A DNA stretch of 21,582 bases from Marvinbryantia sp. (GTDB taxonomy: Bacteria; Bacillota; Clostridia; Lachnospirales; Lachnospiraceae). How positions within the stretch are numbered: position 1 is the stretch's first letter; each line of letters starts with the position of its first letter. Below the pieces are notes generated by a model. It was not told where the DNA came from and did not search any database. It saw only the letters and a list, made by a program, of their open reading frames with translations. A program made the position numbers and the translations under genes. Positions 7,703 through 14,147 of this stretch are shown piece by piece. The stretch is from assembly GCA_016297895.1 (NCBI GenBank), contig JAEDFS010000031.1, forward strand, positions 1-21,582. The letters run 5' to 3'.

Positions 7703-8503
7703 CTATACCAGCTCCAGCATGACAACTTCTGCCGGATTATTGATGCGCGGCGCATGGGAATGGGTACCAAGTCCTGCCGTAACCACCAGTTTTCTTCCGT
7801 ACTTCTGGTAAAGCCCGCAGCTGTACCTGGGAAATAATTTGATCTGCGGACTGATCACCCCGCCCACCAGCGGCAGGCGCAGCGAACCTCCGTGAAGATG
7901 ACCGCCCAATGACAGATCAGCTCCCCACAGGGCGTAGCTTTCGAAAAACACCGGATTATGAGCCAGAAGGATATTGTATCTTCCCTCCAACGGCTCTCCG
8001 ATATGTTCCCGGATCTCCTCTGCGGAAATAAATTCCTGGGAGAGCTTTTTAAAATATTTCGCCGGAACCTCCAGCCCAAACAGGGCAAGTCTGGCTCCTT
8101 TGATATCCAGTTTTATACACTCATCTTCCAGAAGCCTGATTCCAAGCCGCCGGTAATTGTCGGTCATTTTCTCGTAGACGCCTTTGTAGGACTCGGGATA
8201 GATCTTTGTCCGGAACTCATGATTTCCATTGATGCAGTACACCGGACATTCACAGGCCAGCCGTTTCAGAAGGGACATGCCCACATCCAGATTCGTTTCT
8301 TTTCCCGGCTTACATACCGTCAGATCTCCTACAGAAAACACCATATCCGGATACTGATCAAGAATCACTTTTACAAGCCTGTTATTCGCCTCTCCGAACA
8401 CCCGGTTGTGAAGATCCCCGATGACCGCAATGCGGATCGGATGCTCCGGCCGGTTGCTCCCCGGCATCGATATTCGATAATGTCTTATTTTAATTCTGCT
8501 CAT
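7703..8503 (-). CDS. Metallophosphoesterase, YaeI-like
   Basis: This calcineurin-like phosphoesterase has 266 aa when started at ATG 8503. The two-metal motifs appear in order: D-x-H in IGDLHNRVFG, the GD motif (SVGDL), GNHE (INGNHEF), a single H before NP (LLAHNPVF) and the final GGHLHGG. The related YaeI/YkuE proteins hydrolyse phosphodiesters or membrane-associated phosphates, but the substrate here cannot be read. The longer frame to 8581 begins with TTG inside the promoter's -35 box, so it cannot be translated from this transcript. GGGAG six bases before ATG 8503 supports the shorter start. It is the first gene of the scpAB operon. No signal peptide or membrane helix is obvious. Confidence 0.9.
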   Translation of the reverse strand: MSRIKIRHYRISMPGSNRPEHPIRIAVIGDLHNRVFGEANNRLVKVILDQYPDMVFSVGDLTVCKPGKETNLDVGMSLLKRLACECPVYCINGNHEFRTKIYPESYKGVYEKMTDNYRRLGIRLLEDECIKLDIKGARLALFGLEVPAKYFKKLSQEFISAEEIREHIGEPLEGRYNILLAHNPVFFESYALWGADLSLGGHLHGGSLRLPLVGGVISPQIKLFPRYSCGLYQKYGRKLVVTAGLGTHSHAPRINNPAEVVMLELV

Positions 8504-8552
8504 GCAAAGCTCCCATGATCTCCTTCTGAAGGTTCGTATCTCACTGACATTC

Positions 8553-8581
8553 AGTATAACCAAATATCCCGCTTTTGGCAA
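8553..8581 (-). promoter_or_regulatory. Sigma-A promoter of the metallophosphoesterase-scpAB operon
   Basis: On the minus strand TTGCCA (8576-8581) and TATACT (8553-8558) are 17 bp apart. Transcription would start near 8546, giving a leader of about 43 nt. It appears to serve five genes down to 4276, because no terminator is visible between them. Confidence 0.8.
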
Positions 8582-8611
8582 TATAAAATTCTAGTACACC
8601 CCGGCCGAAAG

Positions 8612-9844
8612 TTATATGCAGTATGCTTCCCAGGCTTCTCTCAGGTAATGTAAAAATCCTGCCCGCTCCATGTCCTCATCAAAGATAAGATTCACTGCTC
8701 CGATCTCTTTTCCTCCCGAACGATAGATCACCTGACCCGCCACATCCCCCTTTTTGATGGGTGCCTCCACCACCTCTTCCAGACGCATCTCACGCTCAAT
8801 GGTTCCTGTCCCCTGCCCGGTCGTATCCAGATATCGGAATTCTTTTTCATAGCTGCAGGTAATCTGATCCTCCACTCCCCGTTTTACCGTCAGTACCGGG
8901 ATCTTTAACGGTTCGTCATCTATGTACACACTGCATTTCCCGAATCCATAATTCAGCAGGGTCGCTGCATCTGCAAATCTGGTTTTGGAATCCGGTCCCG
9001 CCATGATGACGCTGATCAGTTCTACCTCATTACGGATCGCCACGGCTGAAATGCAGAAAAGTGCTTTGCTGGTACTTCCTGTCTTCAATCCCTTGCATCC
9101 GTCATAACTTCTCAGCAGCTTGTTGGTGTTGGAAAGGCCGAATTCACTGGTACCCTGTCGTGTCACATGGGTAATATTCTCCATCCAGATCGTGGTATAC
9201 TGATACACCTCCGGGAATCTGGTCACCAGTTCTCTGGACATCAGAGCGATATCATAGGCGGAGGTGTAGTGATTGTCCGAGTCTGTCAGACCGCAGCAGT
9301 CTTCAAAATGGGTATCTTTCATTCCGAGAGTCTCTGCTTTTTCATTCATTCTCCTGACAAATTCCTGCTCACTGCCCGCAATATGTTCTGCCATAGCCAC
9401 CGATGCATCATTTCCGGAAGACACCAGAATACATTTCATCAGAGTATCCACCGTCTGCTTTTCCCCCTCCTCCAGAAACACCTGGGATCCTCCCATGGAT
9501 TTGGCATGGGCACTGGTCACCACTTCCTCATCCAGCGTGATCGCTCCTTTTTCCAGAGCTTCAAAGATAAGCAGCGTTGTCATGATCTTAGTGACACTGG
9601 CGGGACTTCTCCTGGTATGGGCATCCTTTTCATACAACACCTCACCTGTGGAAGCTTCCATCAAAAGAGCTTCCGGTGACCTGATACTCACTGCATCCGT
9701 ATTCGTTGTATTCTGCAGCTCTTCTGCCTCAGTGTGCATCAAAGGTAAAAACAGCATCATGACTGCAAGCATACCCGCTGTCCATCTTTTCAATGCTTTC
9801 CATGTTTTTTTTCTTTTCCGTCTGTCACATCCTGTTTCCTTCAT
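8612..9844 (-). CDS. Exported D-alanyl-D-alanine carboxypeptidase (DacF-like)
   Basis: This second S11 serine carboxypeptidase (410 aa) has S-V-T-K at 83-86, S-G-N at 143-145 and K-T-G at 254-256. A basic N-terminus (RRKRKKTWKALKR) precedes a membrane segment at about 21-37, so it is exported. A PBP5-type C-terminal domain occupies roughly 305-395 and ends in an amphipathic tail. Similarity to DacF suggests a role in vegetative or spore peptidoglycan, but the sequence does not decide. AGGGAG lies seven bases before the ATG. Its upstream region carries the first 44-bp repeat (9920-9963) and no strong sigma-A promoter on this strand. The best candidate is TTGCAT-17-TAAAAA near 9966-9993, which is weak. 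It is a distinct transcription unit from the operon downstream. Confidence 0.92.
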   Translation of the reverse strand: MKETGCDRRKRKKTWKALKRWTAGMLAVMMLFLPLMHTEAEELQNTTNTDAVSIRSPEALLMEASTGEVLYEKDAHTRRSPASVTKIMTTLLIFEALEKGAITLDEEVVTSAHAKSMGGSQVFLEEGEKQTVDTLMKCILVSSGNDASVAMAEHIAGSEQEFVRRMNEKAETLGMKDTHFEDCCGLTDSDNHYTSAYDIALMSRELVTRFPEVYQYTTIWMENITHVTRQGTSEFGLSNTNKLLRSYDGCKGLKTGSTSKALFCISAVAIRNEVELISVIMAGPDSKTRFADAATLLNYGFGKCSVYIDDEPLKIPVLTVKRGVEDQITCSYEKEFRYLDTTGQGTGTIEREMRLEEVVEAPIKKGDVAGQVIYRSGGKEIGAVNLIFDEDMERAGFLHYLREAWEAYCI

Positions 9845-9919
9845 CCCGTCGCTCCCTGTTACATGAATATGGTACAGACTATGTTTTCGGGGATTTTTGT
9901 AGAACAGGATGCTGTACTT

Positions 9920-9963
9920 TTTTCTTGCATTGGCCCAACGGCTCCGTTAAAGTTCCATCGTTT
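9920..9963 (+). repeat. Left 44-bp direct repeat (R1) flanking the PD-(D/E)XK-like ORF
   Basis: This unit, with the core ATTGGCCCAACGGCTCCGTT, recurs in the same orientation at 10814-10857 with only two differences (42 of 44 identical). It contains the small hairpin AACGG-CT-CCGTT. R1 ends 14 bp before the -35 box of the ORF promoter and lies in the leader region of the divergent carboxypeptidase. Confidence 0.9.
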
Positions 9964-9977
9964 TTTATCACTTTTTA

Positions 9978-10006
9978 TTGACTTATGCAACTAATAATGT
10001 TATCAT
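9978..10006 (+). promoter_or_regulatory. Sigma-A promoter of the repeat-flanked ORF
   Basis: TTGACT (9978-9983) and TATCAT (10001-10006) are separated by 17 bp and point toward the ORF. The start would be near 10013, leaving a leader of about 80 nt that contains a small palindrome. The right-hand repeat copy lacks this promoter. Confidence 0.7.
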
Positions 10007-10031
10007 CATTTCAAGTTACTGAAAGATCTAC

Positions 10032-10044
10032 ATGCCGGTGGCAT
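10032..10044. repeat. Short palindrome in the ORF leader (P1)
   Basis: ATGCC-GGT-GGCAT forms a five-base-pair hairpin. It lies 20 bp after a CAAGTTAC word that is also found at 10882-10889 before the matching palindrome P2, so it belongs to the duplicated flank. Confidence 0.65.
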
Positions 10045-10102
10045 TCTTTAATTCCGGATCTATTCCACTTTCAGAAAGGAGAATCTAACTATTTACGAAC
10101 GA

Positions 10103-10753
10103 ATGTTATCTATGTATCAAGCATTGGAACAGAAACTCTGCCTTTTACAATCTCAGATAAATGATTTGCCTGACGGAAGACTGATATGTTCCCATCACGG
10201 TCGATACTGCAAATGGTATCAAAGCAACGGTCATGACAGAACCTATATTTCTAAAAAGAATCGGCACCTGGCCGAACAACTTGCACTCAAAAAATATCTT
10301 TCTCTTCAAATCGATATCCTGCAAAAAGAAAAGCGAGCCATTCAATTCTATCTCGATCATCATTGTTCCTATACCGATAAAGCAGAACAATTTCTTGCCA
10401 GTAACCCCGAATATCAGAATCTTCTTTCTGTCTATTTCCATTCCGATTCACAGGAACTGAATCACTGGGCACGCAATGCTTATCAAAGCAATCCCGCACA
10501 CCCGGAACAACTGATTCATAAAAGTGTTTCTGGTCATCTGGTTCGCTCCAAATCAGAAGCCCTCATAGACATGCTCTTATACACAAACAAAATACCTTTT
10601 CGTTACGAATCTGAGTTGCATTTATCCGGCACTCTGTTTTTTCCAGACTTCACGATTCGTCACCCAAAGACCGGACAATTCTTTTACTGGGAACACTTCG
10701 GTCTCATGGATTTTGCCTTTTTTGTGTATCCCGTCGGTCACTTTTTTCCATAA
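10103..10753 (+). CDS. Truncated PD-(D/E)XK nuclease-like protein, repeat-flanked
   Basis: The 216-aa ORF resembles a family of uncharacterised Clostridia proteins that I recognise by pattern only. It has an N-terminal coiled-coil-like stretch (1-20), a DGRLICSHHGRYCKWYQ segment and a Lys-rich helix (about 50-85). Near the end are RSKSEALI (E152), FFPDFTI (D182) and YWEHFG (E197), an order resembling PD-(D/E)XK nuclease cores. After LMD at 203 the frame runs into 13 unrelated residues and stops, where I would expect a further C-terminal part, so it looks truncated. Spacing from AAAGGAG (10075-10081) points to codon ATT at 10091, four codons upstream of ATG 10103, so the start may also be damaged. 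The sequence is visibly more A/T-rich than its neighbours. Function is not known. Confidence 0.65.
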   Translation: MLSMYQALEQKLCLLQSQINDLPDGRLICSHHGRYCKWYQSNGHDRTYISKKNRHLAEQLALKKYLSLQIDILQKEKRAIQFYLDHHCSYTDKAEQFLASNPEYQNLLSVYFHSDSQELNHWARNAYQSNPAHPEQLIHKSVSGHLVRSKSEALIDMLLYTNKIPFRYESELHLSGTLFFPDFTIRHPKTGQFFYWEHFGLMDFAFFVYPVGHFFP

Positions 10754-10813
10754 CGACCCAAAATGGCCGGTTTGGCCTCTGTGTTCCCACTTTTTTGTAA
10801 CCTGGACAACAAA

Positions 10814-10857
10814 TTTTCTTGTATTGGCCCAACGGCTCCGTTATAGTTCCATCGTTT
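10814..10857 (+). repeat. Right 44-bp direct repeat (R2)
   Basis: Same orientation as R1 at 9920-9963 and 42 of 44 bases identical. The distance R1 to R2 is 894 bp. The sequence after R2 continues to resemble the sequence after R1 (a CAAGTTAC word, then a palindrome), but it is about 24 bp shorter and lacks the promoter. The 10754-11002 stretch holds this repeat, the P2 palindrome and the rpsU terminator and no gene. Confidence 0.9.
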
Positions 10858-10898
10858 CGATATGTGCCACATCCAGAATAGCAAGTTACCCTCTCAGC

Positions 10899-10919
10899 AA
10901 GAATGCCACCGGCATTCTT
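10899..10919. repeat. Perfect palindrome P2 after the right repeat
   Basis: AAGAATGCC-ACC-GGCATTCTT is a nine-base-pair stem with a three-base loop. It matches P1 at 10032-10044, except that the loop reads ACC here and GGT there, its exact complement. No T-run follows on either strand, so it is not a standard terminator. Confidence 0.75.
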
Positions 10920-10956
10920 GAACCTCCCAGCCGCATTCTCTTCTCTGCGTAAATCG

Positions 10957-10986
10957 AAAATACCGCAGGACAAACGTCCTGCGGTA
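10957..10986 (-). terminator. Rho-independent terminator of rpsU
   Basis: An 11-bp perfect GC-rich stem, TACCGCAGGAC (10961-10971) with GTCCTGCGGTA (10976-10986), and a four-base loop, followed on the minus strand by TTTT. It starts 17 bp after the rpsU stop codon. Confidence 0.9.
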
Positions 10987-11002
10987 AAAATTCTGCACAT
11001 AA

Positions 11003-11179
11003 TTAGTTAAATTTACGTTTACGAGCAGCTTCGGATTTCTTTTTGCGTCTTACGCTGGGCTTTTCGTAATGTTCTCTTTTACGAATTTCCTGCTGGATAC
11101 CAGCTTTTGCGCAGTTTCTTTTGAAACGGCGTAATGCGCTGTCCAAAGTCTCGTTTTCTTTAACGATTACATTTGACAT
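11003..11179 (-). CDS. rpsU: 30S ribosomal protein bS21
   Basis: The hand translation gives 58 aa beginning MSNVIVKENETLDSALRRF and ending in a highly basic tail with SVRRKKKSEAARKRKF. This is bS21, a small basic protein of the 30S platform near the anti-Shine-Dalgarno end of 16S rRNA. The length is standard. AGGTG lies seven bases before the ATG and a second GGGAGG lies further up. It has its own strong promoter (11257-11285) and terminator (10957-10986), so it is probably a single-gene unit even though alaS reads toward it from upstream. Confidence 0.97.
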   Translation of the reverse strand: MSNVIVKENETLDSALRRFKRNCAKAGIQQEIRKREHYEKPSVRRKKKSEAARKRKFN

Positions 11180-11201
11180 AGTCTCACACCTAACCTCCCT
11201 C

Positions 11202-11229
11202 CAGTTGTAGATTGTGCATAATACAACTG
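11202..11229 (-). promoter_or_regulatory. Leader hairpin touching the rpsU ribosome binding site
   Basis: CAGTTGTA (11202-11209) and TACAACTG (11222-11229) form a perfect eight-base-pair stem with a 12-nt loop inside the roughly 70-nt rpsU leader. The stem ends two bases before the GGGAGG. A translational operator or simple mRNA 5' stabiliser is possible. No function is shown. Confidence 0.5.
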
Positions 11230-11256
11230 TGGGTATTTTTTATTGCACTATAATGT

Positions 11257-11285
11257 ATTATACTCATGTTTCGGACAAACGTCAA
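11257..11285 (-). promoter_or_regulatory. Strong sigma-A promoter of rpsU
   Basis: TTGACG (11280-11285) and a perfect TATAAT (11257-11262) are 17 bp apart on the minus strand, predicting a start near 11250. It lies 60 bp after the alaS stop. I see no convincing terminator for alaS itself, so some alaS transcripts may run through rpsU. Confidence 0.88.
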
Positions 11286-11345
11286 GACATTTTCCAAAAT
11301 GCAACATATTTTTTTGTATAATCTTTCACATGGCCTGTTACGGTT

Positions 11346-13985
11346 TTACCGGATCTGTCCTTCCAGCACTTCTTTTGCCTTCAGCAGTGCATCGTCCACT
11401 CCGGCCGGATTCTTTCCGCCAGCCTGAGCCATGTTGGGACGTCCGCCGCCGCCGCCACCTACCAGGGCTGCGATTCCCTTGATCAGATTGCCTGCGTGAG
11501 CTCCCTTCTTCTGAGCTTCGTCTGTTGCCATTGCCAGAAGGCTTACCTTGCCGTCTGTTACGGAAGCCAGCACGATCACGCCTTCTCCCAGTTTTTCCTT
11601 CAACTGATCACCCAGATCACGAAGGCCGTTCATATCTACACCCTCTACCTTGGCCGGAAGCAGCTTCACGCCTTTGACTTCTGCCACATTGCCCATAACA
11701 TCTCCCAGGGCATCTTTGGCAAGCTTGCTCTTTAAGGATTCCACTTCACTCTGAGCAGCTTTTAACTCATCCATCATGTGATGCAGCTTTTCGATCAGAT
11801 TTGCCGGTGTTGCTTTCACTGTCTTTGCAGCCTCTGCCAGTTCTTTTTCCACATTTTTATAATACTGGAATACGCCGTCGCCGGTCAGTGCCTCAATACG
11901 GCGAACTCCTGCGGCAATTCCGGACTCAGACAGGATCTTGAATGTGGTGATCACTCCGGTATTGGGCACATGTGTACCACCGCAAAGTTCCTTGGAGAAC
12001 TCGCCCATGGAAACCACACGCACATCGTCTGCATATTTTTCACCAAAGAGAGCCATTGCTCCTGTCTTCTTGGCATCTTCAATATTCATGATCCTGGTAT
12101 CTACCGGCAGGGATGCTGCGATCTGTGCATTGACGATCTCTTCTGTCCTGGCGATCTCTTCTGCTGTCATCGGAGCAAAATGAGCAAAGTCAAAACGCAG
12201 TCTGTCCGGAGTCACCAGAGAACCCTTCTGCTCTACATGGGAACCAAGAACAGTCTTCAGTGCTTTCTGAAGAAGATGGGTCGCACTGTGGTTCTTGCAG
12301 GTATCCGCTCTTCTGCTGCTGTCTACTTCCAGAGTAACGGTGTCGCCCACCTTGAACATGCCTTTTGTCACTTTACCTACATGTCCTACCTTGCCGCCCA
12401 GCAGCTTGATGGTATCCTCTACCACAAACTCCGCATCTGCTGTGCGGATCACACCGGTATCGCCTTCCTGTCCGCCCATGGTCGCATAGAAAGGAGTCTG
12501 CTCTACGAAAATGGTTGCTGCCTCTCCGTCAGAAACTGCCTCTGTCACTTCCTTCGTGGTGGTCAGAACTGTGATCTTAGAATCAAAGGTCAGATGATCG
12601 TATCCTACAAACTCTGTGGTTACGGAAGCATCGATCTCATCGTATACCGTAACGTCTGCTCCCATATAGTTGGTCACTTCACGGGCGTTTCTTGCCTTGG
12701 TACGCTGTTCTTCCATAGCAGCCTTGAATCCGTCTTCATCGATAGAGTATCCCTTTTCTTCCAGGATCTCTTTTGTCAGATCCAGCGGGAATCCGTAAGT
12801 ATCATAAAGAGTAAATGCATCGCTGCCGGATAAGGTCTTTTCGCCGGCTGCTTCCATCTTGCTTTCCATACCTGCCAGGATATTCAGACCCTGATCAATG
12901 GTCTTATTAAATTTTTCTTCTTCCTGAGACAGTACCTTAAAGATGAATTCCTTCTTCTCTTCCAGCTCCGGATATCCGTCCTTAGAACCTTCGATCACCG
13001 TTGCACTGAGCTCAGAGAGGAACTTTCCTTCGATGCCAAGCAGTCTTCCGTGACGTGCGGCACGACGGATCAGACGGCGAAGGACATAGCCTCTGCCCTC
13101 ATTGGTCGGCATGATACCATCAGAGATCATAAATGTAGCGGAACGGATATGGTCTGTGATCAGACGGATAGACACATCCTTGCTTTCATCTTCTTTATAG
13201 GTCACATGAGCGAACTCGCAGACCTTATTTCTCAGTGCTTCAATGGTATCCACATCGAAAATGGAGTCTACATCCTGCACCACGACTGCCAGACGCTCCA
13301 GACCCATTCCGGTATCAATGTTCTTCTGAATCAGCTCGGTGTAATGGTTATTTCCGTCATTGTCAAACTGGGTAAATACATTGTTCCATACTTCAATGTA
13401 ACGGTCACAGTCACATCCTACCGTACAGCCCGGTTTGCCGCAGCCGTACTTTTCGCCTCTGTCATAGTAAATCTCAGAACAGGGACCGCAGGGGCCGGCG
13501 CCGTGCTCCCAGAAGTTGTCCTCTTTTCCAAAACGGAAAATGCGCTCAGGTGCAATGCCGATCTCCTTATTCCAGATATCAAATGCCTCGTCATCCTCCA
13601 GATATACGGACGGATACAGTCTCTCAGGATCCAGTCCCACTACTTCTGTCAGGAACTCCCAGGACCAGTTGATCGCTTCCCGTTTGAAATAATCACCGAA
13701 TGAGAAGTTTCCAAGCATCTCAAAGAACGTACCGTGACGTGCTGTCTTTCCTACGTTTTCAATATCGCCTGTACGGATACATTTCTGACAGGTCGTCACT
13801 CTCCTGCGGGGCGGAATCTCCGCTCCCGTAAAATAAGGCTTCAGAGGAGCCATACCGGAGTTGATCAGCAGCAGACTCTTGTCATTGTGCGGTACCAGAG
13901 AAAAACTTTTCATTGCCAGATGTCCCTTGCTCTCAAAAAATTCCAGGAACATTCTTCTCAGTTCGTTTACACCATATTGTTTCAC
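11346..13985 (-). CDS. alaS: Alanyl-tRNA synthetase
   Basis: This 879-aa class II enzyme charges tRNA-Ala and proofreads Ser/Gly mischarging. The aminoacylation domain carries the start GVNELRRMFLEFFESKGH, motif-2 region LGNFSFGDYFK (about 91-101) and GRGYVLRRLIRRA (297-309). The editing domain has zinc ligands H566 and H570 (HSATH), C668 and H672 (CGGTH). A coiled coil (about 710-760) and a Gly-rich C-Ala tail (GGGGGGRP) follow. Full family length. The start is GTG (13983-13985) with AGGAGG seven bases upstream. It is third in an operon after tyrS and a 38-codon ORF. No T-box leader is present directly before it. Confidence 0.98.
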   Translation of the reverse strand: MKQYGVNELRRMFLEFFESKGHLAMKSFSLVPHNDKSLLLINSGMAPLKPYFTGAEIPPRRRVTTCQKCIRTGDIENVGKTARHGTFFEMLGNFSFGDYFKREAINWSWEFLTEVVGLDPERLYPSVYLEDDEAFDIWNKEIGIAPERIFRFGKEDNFWEHGAGPCGPCSEIYYDRGEKYGCGKPGCTVGCDCDRYIEVWNNVFTQFDNDGNNHYTELIQKNIDTGMGLERLAVVVQDVDSIFDVDTIEALRNKVCEFAHVTYKEDESKDVSIRLITDHIRSATFMISDGIMPTNEGRGYVLRRLIRRAARHGRLLGIEGKFLSELSATVIEGSKDGYPELEEKKEFIFKVLSQEEEKFNKTIDQGLNILAGMESKMEAAGEKTLSGSDAFTLYDTYGFPLDLTKEILEEKGYSIDEDGFKAAMEEQRTKARNAREVTNYMGADVTVYDEIDASVTTEFVGYDHLTFDSKITVLTTTKEVTEAVSDGEAATIFVEQTPFYATMGGQEGDTGVIRTADAEFVVEDTIKLLGGKVGHVGKVTKGMFKVGDTVTLEVDSSRRADTCKNHSATHLLQKALKTVLGSHVEQKGSLVTPDRLRFDFAHFAPMTAEEIARTEEIVNAQIAASLPVDTRIMNIEDAKKTGAMALFGEKYADDVRVVSMGEFSKELCGGTHVPNTGVITTFKILSESGIAAGVRRIEALTGDGVFQYYKNVEKELAEAAKTVKATPANLIEKLHHMMDELKAAQSEVESLKSKLAKDALGDVMGNVAEVKGVKLLPAKVEGVDMNGLRDLGDQLKEKLGEGVIVLASVTDGKVSLLAMATDEAQKKGAHAGNLIKGIAALVGGGGGGRPNMAQAGGKNPAGVDDALLKAKEVLEGQIR

Positions 13986-13999
13986 AATATTTCCTCCTC

Positions 14000-14023
14000 A
14001 AAATCTTCTATAAAATCTTCTAT
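14000..14023. repeat. Perfect 12-bp tandem duplication before alaS
   Basis: ATAGAAGATTTT (minus-strand sense) occurs twice back to back at 14000-14011 and 14012-14023. It overlaps the stop codon of the microprotein gene and ends just before the alaS AGGAGG. It looks like replication slippage. Confidence 0.8.
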
Positions 14024-14136
14024 TTGCTTTCCTTGCGGTCACGCAGGAATTTTCCCAGGCGGATTCCTCCAAACGCTACCCCCACAATAAGAAACATTTT
14101 TACAACCGTCTGAATCAGATATGCAACAAATGCCAT
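14020..14136 (-). CDS. Small single-span membrane protein between tyrS and alaS
   Basis: A 38-codon ORF starts at ATG 14134-14136. It reads MAFVAYLIQTVVKMFLIVGV, then AFGGIRLGKFLRDRKESK. It has one hydrophobic helix (about residues 2-24) followed by a basic tail, so N-out/C-in topology is expected. A perfect AGGAGG lies seven bases before the start and overlaps the tyrS stop codon (TAGGAGG), which argues strongly that it is translated. It sits in the tyrS-alaS operon. I cannot name a function. Its conservation at this position in relatives would be the test. Confidence 0.8.
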   Translation of the reverse strand: MAFVAYLIQTVVKMFLIVGVAFGGIRLGKFLRDRKESK

Positions 14137-14147
14137 GCGAATACCTC

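Noticed and set aside
8490..8516. Eight-codon leader ORF (MGALHEQN) overlapping the metallophosphoesterase start
   Set aside because: AAGGAG is only three bases before its ATG and so too close. It is probably chance.
9966..9993. Forespore-type (sigma-F/G) promoter for the carboxypeptidase at 9844
   Set aside because: A GCATA word and an A-rich -10 are present, but the match is too loose in A/T-rich sequence.
11286..11345. Terminator for alaS
   Set aside because: Only a four-base-pair stem (CGGT-AAA-ACCG) is seen at the stop codon, with no T-run after it.
11778..12833. 351-residue plus-strand frame
   Set aside because: Complement of alaS. Long open antisense frames are common in such genes.
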